DNA from: a virus | Strand: one strand, 5' to 3' | Length of the DNA: 52,837 nucleotides | Virus record (IMG/VR): IMGVR_UViG_3300042361_000312 | Coordinates: 1-52,837 of that record | In this document: positions 25,271 to 31,861 of the stretch, piece by piece | How positions within the stretch are numbered: position 1 is the stretch's first letter | Layout: every line of letters starts with the position of its first letter | The notes under the pieces: generated by a model | The model's input: only the letters and a program-made list of their open reading frames with translations | Told to the model about the DNA's origin: nothing | Database searches by the model: none | Translations under genes and position numbers: made by a program

Positions 25271-25518
25271 TCGACCCACTCCTTCCACATAAAAGAAATC
25301 CCACGGGCTGTCATTGAATTAAGAGACAGGTAACCCTTGCGTTCCATTGCCTTGAGGTGGCCGACCACTCCATTGGGAGAGCGGATGCGGAACCTTTCTC
25401 CAAGCTCCCGAATCGACGGCTGAAATCCATTGAGGTCAATGTGTCTTGCGATGTACCTGAGTATCTCTTCCTGACGTTCAGTCAGCGGGTCAAGCTCTTG
25501 CTTCCACGGGTTGGTCAT
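25267..25518 (-). CDS. LexA-type winged-helix DNA-binding protein
   Basis: This 83-residue protein follows the LexA N-terminal domain pattern: LTERQEEILRYIARHIDLNG, FQPSIRELGERFRI, SPNGVVGHLKAMERKGYL. The peptidase domain is absent, so it cannot self-cleave. It is likely a repressor or regulator of phage genes. It is coupled to the serine recombinase (ATGA) and is a candidate to bind the palindromes near 27.5 or 34.7 kb. Confidence 0.85.
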   Translation of the reverse strand: MTNPWKQELDPLTERQEEILRYIARHIDLNGFQPSIRELGERFRIRSPNGVVGHLKAMERKGYLSLNSMTARGISFMWKEWVE

Positions 25519-25520
25519 GG

Positions 25521-25721
25521 TCAGTTCCTTTCTCGGTGTGCGCGGAATCTTCTCTCTTCGTACTCATGCGGTAGGTCGTTGCAAAGCTGCTTCAACTCAG
25601 CTTGCTTAGGGTCCTTCGCGTCGAGGTATCGGTAGCAGGCGATAGCCAGTTGGTAGAGCCGGTACTCCAGGGAGTTGCGGTCCACCGGGGCTACGCTCCG
25701 TTCTTCGTATGGGTCTGTCAT
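25521..25721 (-). CDS. Small hypothetical protein
   Basis: This 66-residue, charged, helical protein (SLEYRLYQLAIACYRYLDAK) ends 2 nt before the LexA-like start. It overlaps the upstream membrane-protein gene by ATGA. No known family. Tight packing supports coding. Confidence 0.55.
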   Translation of the reverse strand: MTDPYEERSVAPVDRNSLEYRLYQLAIACYRYLDAKDPKQAELKQLCNDLPHEYEERRFRAHRERN

Positions 25722-25972
25722 GCTGCCCTCCTAGGAAAGAGTCGCTCGTCATAGTCAAGGAACGCCAGGACAAAACACACCACCTCAACTGCCACTGCCC
25801 AGCCAGCGAGGACGGCAAACAAATCCTTGCTGGCGGAATGCCCAGCCAGGATGAGGAACACGATCATCGCGGCAGTCACCTTGACCCGCTGCCGGTAGGT
25901 CGCACCATCGTTGGAGGTGGAGAACGTAGTCCACCAATAATATAAGTACGCAATCTCAATGAGTGCGATCAT
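25718..25972 (-). CDS. Small membrane protein
   Basis: This 84-residue protein has two or three hydrophobic segments (residues 1-16, about 34-47 and 54-71) and an Arg-rich end (FPRRAA). The arrangement suggests an inner-membrane protein. It is coupled by short overlaps to genes on both sides. A holin-like role is possible but the operon is probably early, so superinfection exclusion or an unknown membrane role is equally open. Confidence 0.55.
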   Translation of the reverse strand: MIALIEIAYLYYWWTTFSTSNDGATYRQRVKVTAAMIVFLILAGHSASKDLFAVLAGWAVAVEVVCFVLAFLDYDERLFPRRAA

Positions 25973-26151
25973 GTCACCCTCGCTTTCATGGTTGTCTTGG
26001 CTGCCTTCCGCATGGCTTCCTCCACTGCGCCTCGTTCCAGAGCCCCGGCCTTCATCACTACGACTGCGAATCCCTTCAGCCTAAGGGCACGAATGAGTTC
26101 TGATTCCGTTCGTGCCATCCCGGCTCTGTAGCTGTGCTTGTAGAACATCAC
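25969..26151 (-). CDS. Small basic protein
   Basis: This 60-residue protein starts with Met-Met (ATG 26151 or 26148) after AAGGAGG within the upstream gene's 3' end. It is helical and basic (ESELIRALRLKGFAVVVMKA). No family is recognised. It has 4-base overlaps on both sides. Confidence 0.5.
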   Translation of the reverse strand: MMFYKHSYRAGMARTESELIRALRLKGFAVVVMKAGALERGAVEEAMRKAAKTTMKARVT

Positions 26152-26459
26152 TTCCTCCTTGGTTGTTTCTTCCTGAACACTTTCCCCAGCCGGTATGGCC
26201 TGCCGATAATCTCAGGGCTGGCAGTCTTCCTCTCCCCTGTCAGATGCAGCACCGCACTGCACCCATCCCTATCCCGTGCCTGGATGAAGTCATATCCATC
26301 CGCTTGGCAGTAGGCGATGAACTCAAAGGGTCCGCGTGATGCCAGTGGCACGGCAGTCCCATCGGCTAACTGGTAGACCGGCCCGCCCTTCGCGGTGAAT
26401 CGTGTCCCCGGTTTCAGTAGCCGTCGCTCGCTCATTCGGTATTCGGTCAGCCTGTTCAT
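26148..26459 (-). CDS. Hypothetical beta-rich protein
   Basis: ATG 26459 after AAGGGG gives 103 residues. The pattern TRFTAKGGPVYQLADGTAV, GPFEFIAYCQADGYDFIQAR suggests a small beta-barrel, with a basic C-terminus (RKKQPRRK). Function is unknown. Its leader contains a strong hairpin (26482-26510). Confidence 0.55.
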   Translation of the reverse strand: MNRLTEYRMSERRLLKPGTRFTAKGGPVYQLADGTAVPLASRGPFEFIAYCQADGYDFIQARDRDGCSAVLHLTGERKTASPEIIGRPYRLGKVFRKKQPRRK

Positions 26460-26481
26460 GTTCGTTCCCCTTGTGGCCAGC

Positions 26482-26510
26482 GGGGCGAGGAGCAACGCAC
26501 TCCCCGCCCC
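26482..26510 (-). promoter_or_regulatory. Leader hairpin between DUF932 gene and 26459 start
   Basis: GGGGCGAGGAG and CTCCCCGCCCC (plus-strand reading) pair over 11 positions with one mismatch around a 7-nt loop. There is no U-tract on the minus strand, so it is a weak terminator or an mRNA-stabilising or regulatory hairpin. Confidence 0.45.
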
Positions 26511-26524
26511 GCACTGCCTTGTGA

Positions 26525-27394
26525 CTAGACCGCCATCGTCATGGCCAAGTGCTGGGCCTGAAGAACCTTCGCGTCCGACAGAGCCATGATTGCCCGGTCG
26601 AAATCACCCGGCTTGCCCTTGCGGCGGGAGTCATGCTGGATGAATCCCTGTACCGCATTGAACGCGGCCCATGCACTGACTTCCTTGATTGCGGTGGGTT
26701 CGCCCAGTGCAATCTGCTCACGCATCAGCCGCCGCACGATCTGCTCAGTGCGGTTGCGGTGCATGGTGATCGACCGCTCCGTGGCACTCTCAAGCGGAGT
26801 GCCGTAGATGCCGTCGAGGAAATCAGCCAGCCGCACCTTGCGGTCAGCCATCTCCTTGATCGCCACCTCAAGGTTGCCCACCCCACTACGCAGCGAGTGG
26901 AAGTCTTCGATGAGGTCTTCCATCTTGGAGCGAAGGGAGTAGGTGTGCCTGATCCGCACCGAGGTTCCCGCCACCTTCTGGAAGATGGCGAGGTTGCCGC
27001 ACACCACCCGGAACAACCCGATGGTGGCAGTGAAAGCCTCGCCATAGCGGGCCGTCACGATCAGCCGGGGGAACACCGTGTCGTTCTTGTGAACGGTAAA
27101 CAGATGCTCCTTGGTGGGCTGGATGGAGACATAGTGTCCATCTCGGAAGCCCAACTGAACGTCGCCGCACTCACCCAGCACCGGCTCGCTCGCTTCCACC
27201 AAGGCACAGATGTCATCGGTGGTGTGAAGCTCGTAGTTGGCACTGACCGCAGGACCGAAGCAAGCTCCCGTGTCATTTCTGAACAGGCCACAGTGGGGAG
27301 TGGGCCGCATGTCCGGGGAGAACAGCGACTGCTTGGTCACATCGGGGAAGAAGTTGCGGACACGCTCGACAATCGAACTATTCAGAGGGGTCAT
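26525..27394 (-). CDS. DUF932-like phage/plasmid protein
   Basis: ATG 27394 is preferred over 27400 by spacing from AAAGGAA; 289 residues. The DUF932 pattern includes a central substrate-like domain (VQLGFRDGHYVSIQPT) and GLFRVVCGNLAIFQKV, followed by helical segments (EQIVRRLMREQIALGEP) and a conserved AWAAFNAVQGFIQHDSRRKG. DUF932 proteins are common on phages and plasmids; their function is not settled. It is preceded by the only well-formed promoter of this block and by GGA-hairpin leader copy 1. Confidence 0.75.
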   Translation of the reverse strand: MTPLNSSIVERVRNFFPDVTKQSLFSPDMRPTPHCGLFRNDTGACFGPAVSANYELHTTDDICALVEASEPVLGECGDVQLGFRDGHYVSIQPTKEHLFTVHKNDTVFPRLIVTARYGEAFTATIGLFRVVCGNLAIFQKVAGTSVRIRHTYSLRSKMEDLIEDFHSLRSGVGNLEVAIKEMADRKVRLADFLDGIYGTPLESATERSITMHRNRTEQIVRRLMREQIALGEPTAIKEVSAWAAFNAVQGFIQHDSRRKGKPGDFDRAIMALSDAKVLQAQHLAMTMAV

Positions 27395-27413
27395 GGTCAT
27401 TTCCTTTGGGTGT

Positions 27414-27452
27414 GAAAACAAAAAGCCCCGGACAGCGAAGTGCTGCCGGGGC
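27414..27452 (-). terminator. Intrinsic terminator in leader copy 1
   Basis: GCCCCGG and CCGGGGC with an inner CAGC/GCTG pair are followed on the minus strand by TTTTTGTTTT. It lies between the GGA hairpin and the ribosome binding site of the DUF932 gene, so it is in position to act as an attenuator rather than only end the upstream gene. Confidence 0.75.
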
Positions 27453-27470
27453 CAAGTCCATCGTTGCTAC

Positions 27471-27502
27471 TAACCAACAGGGCGAACTGTTCTCCGAACA
27501 GT
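27471..27502 (-). promoter_or_regulatory. GGA-loop hairpin leader element, copy 1
   Basis: The minus-strand stem is ACTGTTC/GAACAGT with loop GGA, followed by TTCGCCCTGTTGGTTA. It belongs to an eight-copy family with a variable, perfectly paired stem and an invariant loop and tail. Here it would lie at the extreme 5' end of the transcript from the promoter at 27514-27542. Confidence 0.75.
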
Positions 27503-27513
27503 AACGCACACAC

Positions 27514-27542
27514 ACGATACAGTATACAAGCGTATACGTCAA
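27514..27542 (-). promoter_or_regulatory. Promoter with overlapping palindromic operator
   Basis: On the minus strand, TTGACG and TATCGT are 17 bp apart. The spacer contains GTATAC-4-GTATAC (27522-27537), an inverted repeat placed for a repressor to block polymerase. It drives leader copy 1 and the DUF932 gene. The LexA-like protein is a candidate regulator, by inference only. Confidence 0.6.
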
Positions 27543-27851
27543 TTACCTGAACGGATTGTTGTCGATGAGGAAGTTCCCCGTCTTCTCGCGGTAGTCATTC
27601 TGCAACCGCAGGGTCCGGGTCTGTTCCTTCATCATCCGAATGCGGGCACCTCGCTCTGCGTACTCCATAGGGTCGCCGCCCCATAGGTAGTTCGCTTCCT
27701 TCTCCCGCTGCTCACGTTGCCATTGCTGGTTCTGCCATGCCTGTTGCTGCATGGCTTCCGCCTTGTTGAAGTAGCCCCATCCTGGCACGGGGTACTGACC
27801 GAACGCTGTGCCAGCTACCAGTGCCAGCACCAGGGTCATCGTCGTTCTCAT
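27543..27851 (-). CDS. Secreted or periplasmic small protein
   Basis: This 102-residue protein has a typical signal peptide (MRTTMTLVLALVAGTAFG, cleavage near residue 18). A Gln/Trp-rich coiled-coil region follows (QQQAWQNQQWQREQREKEAN), then a charged C-terminus. The function is unknown. The start overlaps the upstream stop by ATGA. Confidence 0.65.
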   Translation of the reverse strand: MRTTMTLVLALVAGTAFGQYPVPGWGYFNKAEAMQQQAWQNQQWQREQREKEANYLWGGDPMEYAERGARIRMMKEQTRTLRLQNDYREKTGNFLIDNNPFR

Positions 27852-28057
27852 CGCTCGCCTTCCTTTCCTGCCTTGTGTTTCTTCGTAATCTCATCCGCCT
27901 CTGAACGAGTCTCGCACTTTGCCACAAGCCATGAATTTCCGATGGCTGTGTCCCTCGCCCACACCTCAAACACACCGACAACCTCACCCCGTGCCGAGCT
28001 TTCGCTCAGTCGGTGCTGGGTCTGGACGGTGTGATAGATCACCTTGTGTCCGCTCAT
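27848..28057 (-). CDS. Small hypothetical protein
   Basis: This 69-residue mixed alpha/beta protein (VVGVFEVWARDTAIGNSWLV, CETRSEADEITKKHK) looks like a small domain of the kind common in phage accessory arms. It overlaps neighbours by 4 and 1 bases, which supports a real operon member. No family is recognised. Confidence 0.5.
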   Translation of the reverse strand: MSGHKVIYHTVQTQHRLSESSARGEVVGVFEVWARDTAIGNSWLVAKCETRSEADEITKKHKAGKEGER

Positions 28058-28317
28058 CAGCCACCTGCCTTTCTTGCTGCCTCATCGTGCAGCATATGGT
28101 TGACCTGTCGAATCACTTCCTCTTTCGTTGCTGACTCCACGTTCTCCCGCTGTGCCTCGTTCAGTGCATACCCACGGAGATCATCACCCAATGCCTTGGC
28201 ACACAGTGCGGCACCAAGTAGGTCGCCGTGCTGCGCCGCCTCATCGGCCAGTTGGTTGACACGCTTGCGCCAACGAGCATCCCGCTCCCTGCCACTCTCC
28301 TCGCTCTGCCACATCAC
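28057..28317 (-). CDS. Small charged helical protein
   Basis: This 86-residue Glu/Arg/Ala-rich helical protein (WRKRVNQLADEAAQHGDLLG) has a second helix ending HMLHDEAARKAGG. Function is unknown. The start overlaps the upstream gene stop by 4 bases. Confidence 0.5.
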   Translation of the reverse strand: MMWQSEESGRERDARWRKRVNQLADEAAQHGDLLGAALCAKALGDDLRGYALNEAQRENVESATKEEVIRQVNHMLHDEAARKAGG

Positions 28318-28547
28318 TCACCATTCCTTTCGATTGCTTCCGCCCACTTCACGATCTCTGCCACCTTCGCCGTGTTCACCCACCGTAGGTGATCGGCATC
28401 ATCTGCCCATGCGTCATCCATGATGGTTGCCATGCGCCTGTGCAGCAAAGGGCTGTTGAGACACCGGAGCCGAGCATTGCTATACGGCAGTGCCAACTCC
28501 CATGCGACAACGGAATGCCCAACCCGCCACCCGTCACGCTTGCTCAT
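28314..28547 (-). CDS. Small hypothetical protein
   Basis: ATG 28547 (MSKRDGWRVGHSVVAWELAL...) gives 77 residues; the longer frame to 28634 overlaps the upstream gene and is rejected. It contains a charged C-terminal helix (AKVAEIVKWAEAIERNGE). Its 1-base overlap with the upstream stop fits the coupled style of this operon. Function is unknown. Confidence 0.5.
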   Translation of the reverse strand: MSKRDGWRVGHSVVAWELALPYSNARLRCLNSPLLHRRMATIMDDAWADDADHLRWVNTAKVAEIVKWAEAIERNGE

Positions 28548-28750
28548 CACTCGTCCTCCGTTGAGAAACTCACAACCTCTACCTTGTCGCCAGCTTGAAG
28601 CGGCAATCGCCAGTCGGTTGCCTGCTCGTTGCACAGGTACACCGCACAGTCATGACGCGCCAGCCAGTCCACGCCTGACACCACATAGTCTTCGTCGTTG
28701 AAGCGAATGCGGTCGCCCACATTCAGTTCGCTAACCTTTTGTGTCTGCAT
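28547..28750 (-). CDS. Small SH3-like beta protein
   Basis: This 67-residue protein starts at ATG 28750 (GTG 28753 alternative). ELNVGDRIRFNDEDYVVSGV and LPLQAGDKVEVVSF suggest a small beta-barrel of SH3/KOW type. Function is unknown. It is coupled to its neighbours by overlapping start/stop codons. Confidence 0.5.
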   Translation of the reverse strand: MQTQKVSELNVGDRIRFNDEDYVVSGVDWLARHDCAVYLCNEQATDWRLPLQAGDKVEVVSFSTEDE

Positions 28751-28983
28751 CACTCACCTCCTTCACTGGTGGGTAGGTCGAACGACAACAACTTGCCGTC
28801 GATGAATGAACCTTTCATACGCCCCGTCGTGATCTCCCAGGCGTCGGATTGCGAGGCGGAAAAACCTGGAGCCACATACAGCTTCACGCCCACCTCCTCG
28901 CCAGCCGCACCAGTCTCTATCGACAGACCGTAACAACCCACCCGCTCCTTCAGCCGTGCCGTCGTGGTGAAATACGGAACCAT
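28750..28983 (-). CDS. Small hypothetical protein
   Basis: ATG 28983 after AAGGGAGGTGTA gives 77 residues (MVPYFTTTARLKERVGCYGL...). The beta-rich middle (EVGVKLYVAPGFSASQSDAW) suggests a compact domain. No family is recognised. The leader (28984-29060) holds a CCCCC/GGGGG hairpin, like other genes of this block. Confidence 0.5.
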   Translation of the reverse strand: MVPYFTTTARLKERVGCYGLSIETGAAGEEVGVKLYVAPGFSASQSDAWEITTGRMKGSFIDGKLLSFDLPTSEGGE

Positions 28984-29063
28984 TACACCTCCCTTGTTAG
29001 TCGAACCCCGATCCACAACTGGCCCCCGTGTCTCAGTCAAGGGGGTTGGCAGTGGGCCGCAAG

Positions 29064-29474
29064 CTAGAAGGGCACCACCTCCGCACCGTGAGCCTCGTCA
29101 TACGAACGGGCACCCTCCGCTTCGGAGAGGAGAGCGTTGGCCAGTGCAATCAAGTCCTCCCTCCACAGAGGGCGACCAATCGTCACCTTGTTCCCGCCCC
29201 ACGCCTTGCCCTTCACCCGCATCGCGGTGTACCCCTTGGTGTAAGCCACCAAGCTGATCCCGGGCAGCACCTCGACTGTCCGCTTGCCCTCGTCCACCGG
29301 CAGCTTGCCGGTGTAGCTGACCGGCTCGTCGGGCACAGTCTCGTCCACCACCACCACCGCCGGGGCAGTCCGGGTGATGGTCACCTCGACCGCCCGCTTA
29401 CCCTTGCCCACCGTCTTGGCCTTGGTCACAGTCTCGCCAGCCGCAATCGCCGCAATGATGTCGCTCGTCGCCAT
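29064..29474 (-). CDS. Hypothetical accessory protein
   Basis: ATG 29474 (MATSDIIAAIAAGETVTKAK) after ACAAGGAAC gives 136 residues; the longer frame to 29573 runs through the leader hairpin and terminator and is rejected. It is beta-rich and Val/Thr/Lys-rich with paired GKRAVEVTITR and GKRTVEVLPGI segments, suggesting an internal repeat. Function is unknown. It is controlled by GGA-hairpin leader copy 2. Confidence 0.55.
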   Translation of the reverse strand: MATSDIIAAIAAGETVTKAKTVGKGKRAVEVTITRTAPAVVVVDETVPDEPVSYTGKLPVDEGKRTVEVLPGISLVAYTKGYTAMRVKGKAWGGNKVTIGRPLWREDLIALANALLSEAEGARSYDEAHGAEVVPF

Positions 29475-29490
29475 GTCAAAGTTCCTTGTG

Positions 29491-29524
29491 TCAAAAGAAA
29501 AACCCCCGGCGGAATTGCCGAGGG
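29491..29524 (-). terminator. Intrinsic terminator in leader copy 2
   Basis: On the minus strand CCCTCGGC pairs with GCCGGGGG around a 6-nt loop, followed by TTTTTCTTTT. It lies between the GGA hairpin and the ribosome binding site, about 20 nt before the start codon. Confidence 0.75.
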
Positions 29525-29530
29525 TCGATA

Positions 29531-29563
29531 CCAACCAACAGGGTGAACTGTTCTCCGAACAGT
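29531..29563 (-). promoter_or_regulatory. GGA-loop hairpin leader element, copy 2
   Basis: The minus-strand stem is ACTGTTC/GAACAGT with loop GGA, then TTCACCCTGTTGGTTGG. The stem is the same as in copy 1, but the tail has A instead of G at the R position. Confidence 0.75.
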
Positions 29564-29569
29564 CGTGCG

Positions 29570-29638
29570 TCACTCACTACACATGAGGGACAGCACCATC
29601 AGGCCCGCCACTAGCAAGGCCCATAGGTTGTCACTCAC
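29570..29638 (-). CDS. 22-residue membrane peptide, tentative
   Basis: GTG 29638 overlaps the stop of the upstream gene (GAGTGAGTG), and the frame encodes VSDNLWALLVAGLMVLSLMC plus SE, one hydrophobic helix. Tight coupling and hydrophobicity suggest a tiny membrane peptide, but it is very short and could be chance. Confidence 0.3.
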   Translation of the reverse strand: MSDNLWALLVAGLMVLSLMCSE

Positions 29639-29979
29639 TCACCCCTCCCTTCTGCCTTGTTGATTGCTGCGTCTGCTGCATCCATCAGGTTGTCGTAAGA
29701 CTCGGCATCGTCGCCGCTGAAGTTGATGCCGAATATCTCTTTGGTATCGTTGGCATAGTCAATCGCCATGCGAACCACAGCCAGCAACTCAGGGGCAGCG
29801 GCAGCAAGGCGGGCATCAGCTTCCGATTGCTCTGTCTTTCGGCCCCCGCGAACAAACAGGCAATGCCAAGTGTTGGCGAACTCTTTGGCGGGTGCAAAGA
29901 AAGCCCAGTCGCCAGTGCCCAAACGCTTGTTGCCTACGCACCAAGTCGCCCTCCACGGTCCCGGTGTATGTTCAGCCAT
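29635..29979 (-). CDS. HTPGPW-type phage protein
   Basis: This 114-residue protein starts MAEHTPGPWRATW and contains EADARLAAAAPELLAVVRMA. That pairing (HTPGPW near the start and ANARLIAAAPELL-like helix) marks a very common phage family of unknown function. The C-terminus is acidic and helical. The start overlaps the upstream gene by 8 bases. Confidence 0.75.
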   Translation of the reverse strand: MAEHTPGPWRATWCVGNKRLGTGDWAFFAPAKEFANTWHCLFVRGGRKTEQSEADARLAAAAPELLAVVRMAIDYANDTKEIFGINFSGDDAESYDNLMDAADAAINKAEGRGE

Positions 29980-30193
29980 TGTCCATCTCCTTGATTACTT
30001 GTTGAAGTTTCTCGACCAGTTGAAAAGTCTGGTGCTGGTACGTCAGCACCCGATCCTTTTCCTTGGCATCTCGCCAGCCGTTGGCATTGCAGTCAGCGGC
30101 AACGCTTTCCCAGTGTTGCAGTTCTGCAATGGCACTCTTGACGAGGATGCCAAGCTCACCCCTCGTTAGTTCAACCGTCGTTTTCATGGTCAT
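29972..30193 (-). CDS. Small helical protein
   Basis: ATG 30193 (or 30187) after GAGGTGACGA gives about 73 residues. It is predicted to be two helices (LTRGELGILVKSAIAELQHW, HQTFQLVEKLQQVIKEMDNG). It could be a small coiled-coil regulator; no family is recognised. Confidence 0.5.
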   Translation of the reverse strand: MTMKTTVELTRGELGILVKSAIAELQHWESVAADCNANGWRDAKEKDRVLTYQHQTFQLVEKLQQVIKEMDNG

Positions 30194-30228
30194 TCGTCAC
30201 CTCGTTGTGTAGTGAGATGTGTGTTCAG

Positions 30229-30408
30229 TCAGCCGCCAGCATTTCTTGGGCAGACCCAAAGGTTCTCGTCAACGTACCGGCGAAGGTCAGCGAGGTTGCT
30301 GAACGTGCCCGCCGACAAGCAGCCGACAATCCAATACGGCCCGCCGTGCCCGCCGTCATAAACAAAGCCCCTGTAGTTCCGCAGTTCACTGCTTTTCCCG
30401 AGAATCAT
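30229..30408 (-). CDS. Small hypothetical protein
   Basis: ATG 30408 after ACGAAAGGAAACG gives 59 residues (MILGKSSELRNYRGFVYDGG...), ending VDENLWVCPRNAGG. The longer frame to 30591 includes the leader hairpin and is rejected. Aromatic and Gly-rich beta composition. Function is unknown. Confidence 0.5.
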   Translation of the reverse strand: MILGKSSELRNYRGFVYDGGHGGPYWIVGCLSAGTFSNLADLRRYVDENLWVCPRNAGG

Positions 30409-30453
30409 CGTGCGTTTCCTTTCGTGTGTGTAACTCAAACGATCCCCAACTCT

Positions 30454-30476
30454 CCCCTCTGCTCTGAACAGAGGGG
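30454..30476 (-). promoter_or_regulatory. Type-2 leader hairpin (before 30408 start)
   Basis: CCCCTCTG/CAGAGGGG pair around a 7-nt loop. The flanks TGACGG upstream and TTGGGGATCGTT plus GTTACACACACGAAAGG downstream are shared with the leader at 31355-31431, defining a second leader type. Confidence 0.6.
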
Positions 30477-30490
30477 GTGGCAGGGTGCCG

Positions 30491-30862
30491 TCACTCGTCA
30501 TCCAAGGCGGGCAGCAAGCCTTCCTTGTCGGTGGCCTTGGCGATGTCGCGGAACCACTCCTGATCCTCCCGGTGCATGGACGGGTACTCACTCAGGAGGT
30601 CCGTGAAGAACCCCTCCCGGCCCTCGTATGGGCTGCTGTAGAAGGACTCCAGAACGGTGCATTCCACCATTGCCACCTGAAAATCCTCGTTCGTGAGGAA
30701 GACGTTGCCGCTGTTGCTGTTGAAGGCAATCTTCACGCCGTCCTCGTTGAAGTCATCCGGCAGACCGCCGGTTTCCCATGCCTTGAGGATTTCCAGCACC
30801 ATCCGCCGCTCCCGGGCACCGGAGAGGAAGTCGGCCAAGTTTTCCGTGTAACCGTCAGCCAT
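30491..30862 (-). CDS. Hypothetical acidic protein
   Basis: This 123-residue protein starts MADGYTENLADFLSGARERR, at the end of GGA-hairpin leader copy 3. It is acidic and helical with an EDFQVAMVECTVLESFYSS core. It may be a small inhibitor-type accessory protein, but no family is recognised. The longer leader-crossing frame is rejected. Confidence 0.55.
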   Translation of the reverse strand: MADGYTENLADFLSGARERRMVLEILKAWETGGLPDDFNEDGVKIAFNSNSGNVFLTNEDFQVAMVECTVLESFYSSPYEGREGFFTDLLSEYPSMHREDQEWFRDIAKATDKEGLLPALDDE

Positions 30863-30884
30863 CGTTGCGTTCCTTGTGGGTGTG

Positions 30885-30917
30885 AAAAAGAAAAGCCCCC
30901 GGCGAAGTGCCGAGGGC
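30885..30917 (-). terminator. Intrinsic terminator in leader copy 3
   Basis: On the minus strand GCCCTCGGC pairs with GCCGGGGGC around ACTTC, followed by TTTTCTTTTT. It is placed as in copies 1, 2 and 6, just before the ribosome binding site. Confidence 0.75.
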
Positions 30918-30933
30918 CGTCATCCAAACCAGT

Positions 30934-30967
30934 ACCAACCAACAGGGTGAAACTAGCTCCGCTAGTT
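30934..30967 (-). promoter_or_regulatory. GGA-loop hairpin leader element, copy 3
   Basis: The minus-strand stem is AACTAGC/GCTAGTT with loop GGA, then TTCACCCTGTTGGTTGG with the first T of the tail shared by the stem. The TAG stop of the upstream gene (30962) lies inside the 5' arm, so translation of that gene would disrupt the hairpin. Confidence 0.75.
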
Positions 30968-31354
30968 CGTGTGTGTGAGAGCCTCAATCGCCCGGGTTAC
31001 GGGCTCATTGATCGACTGAAGCGTGTTGAGAATTTGCTTCTCGTCAATCAGTTCATTGGCAATTTCTGTCAGCCAATCGTCGTTGTCGCCAAGGTGGCAC
31101 TCGTTCCCCCATAGGGAGCCGAGGTGGGCCTTGATCGTGCCATCGTGCGATTGCAGGGACAGCACAACCCCCACGAAATACCACTCGTCCTTCTGCCACC
31201 GCTCAATTTGCTGCTCGTCATAGCAGTCAAAGTCTGACGGCTGGCATTGATCGTCGAAGACGATGGCGGCAACGAGCTTCATCTTTTTCGTAACGTCTGC
31301 CGTGATCGTGTCTCCGATGCAGGCATACTTGCCGAATTTCTGGTCGAATTTCAT
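30962..31354 (-). CDS. Hypothetical accessory protein
   Basis: ATG 31354 after ACGAAAGGGGATCGACC gives 130 residues (MKFDQKFGKYACIGDTITAD...). The acidic aromatic pattern (EWYFVGVVLSLQSHDGTIKA, LGDNDDWLTEIANELIDEKQ) resembles a small phage family without known function. Its stop codon is inside hairpin copy 3. The longer frame to 31633 is rejected because it crosses the leader. Confidence 0.55.
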   Translation of the reverse strand: MKFDQKFGKYACIGDTITADVTKKMKLVAAIVFDDQCQPSDFDCYDEQQIERWQKDEWYFVGVVLSLQSHDGTIKAHLGSLWGNECHLGDNDDWLTEIANELIDEKQILNTLQSINEPVTRAIEALTHTN

Positions 31355-31396
31355 GGTCGATCCCCTTTCGTGTGTGTAACCAACGATCCCCAATGT

Positions 31397-31418
31397 CCCC
31401 CTCCCCGAAGGGAGAGGG
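31397..31418 (-). promoter_or_regulatory. Type-2 leader hairpin (before 31354 start)
   Basis: On the minus strand CCCTCTCCC and GGGAGGGGG pair over 9 positions (one G.U) around a UUCG tetraloop. The downstream TTGGGGATCGTT and GTTACACACACGAAAGG match the leader at 30409-30490. Confidence 0.6.
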
Positions 31419-31431
31419 TGGTTGGATACCG

Positions 31432-31746
31432 TCAGTTCCCGGTCAAACTCCGCAGCGTTTGCTTGACTGAAGCCGCGTAGCCGTCCACCGCCCGCTGTGC
31501 GGCAAGCAGACGTTGCTCTTCCTTGTCGGCCTGTTGCTTTGCAATCCGGGCCAAACGCTCTGACCGATCCCGGTCTTCGTCGGCTTTGACCCGTGCGTGG
31601 TAGGAGTCCCAGACTGAGGGCACGATGTCGCACCGAACGCCAGACTCAAAGTCAGGCACAAACGGGGTCAGGGCATCTTTGAGATACCCTTCGGGCAGGT
31701 TGCCCACAAAGGTCTTGAGAAGGTCAATTTCTTCCTGCTTCGTCAT
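31432..31746 (-). CDS. Hypothetical helical protein
   Basis: ATG 31746 after TTGGAGAGCGACC gives 104 residues (MTKQEEIDLLKTFVGNLPEG...). A Lys/Glu-rich coiled-coil (RSERLARIAKQQADKEEQRL) fills the C-terminal half. Function is unknown. Its leader contains GGA hairpin copy 4 and a tRNA-like minihelix instead of a terminator. Confidence 0.55.
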   Translation of the reverse strand: MTKQEEIDLLKTFVGNLPEGYLKDALTPFVPDFESGVRCDIVPSVWDSYHARVKADEDRDRSERLARIAKQQADKEEQRLLAAQRAVDGYAASVKQTLRSLTGN

Positions 31747-31780
31747 GGTCGCTCTCCAAGGGTGTGAACAATCGAACCAG

Positions 31781-31827
31781 AGCGACAAGTGGGAATCGAA
31801 CCCACTTTGCGGTCAACCAACGTCGCT
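31781..31827 (-). promoter_or_regulatory. tRNA-like minihelix in leader copy 4
   Basis: On the minus strand an AGCGACG/TGTCGCT acceptor-like helix (7 bp, one G.U) encloses a 14-nt single strand and an AGTGGG-TTCGATT-CCCACT T-arm with a canonical TTCRANN loop. D and anticodon arms are missing. It occupies the position of the terminator in other leaders. Confidence 0.6.
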
Positions 31828-31830
31828 GCC

Positions 31831-31861
31831 ATCCAACAGGGCGAAATCAACTCCGTTGATT
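31831..31861 (-). promoter_or_regulatory. GGA-loop hairpin leader element, copy 4
   Basis: The minus-strand stem is AATCAAC/GTTGATT with loop GGA, then TTCGCCCTGTTGGATGG. The TGA stop of the upstream gene (31847) lies in the 3' arm. Confidence 0.75.

Noticed and set aside
25267-25518. Complete LexA repressor
   Set aside because: Only the DNA-binding domain is present; the Ser-Lys peptidase domain is missing.
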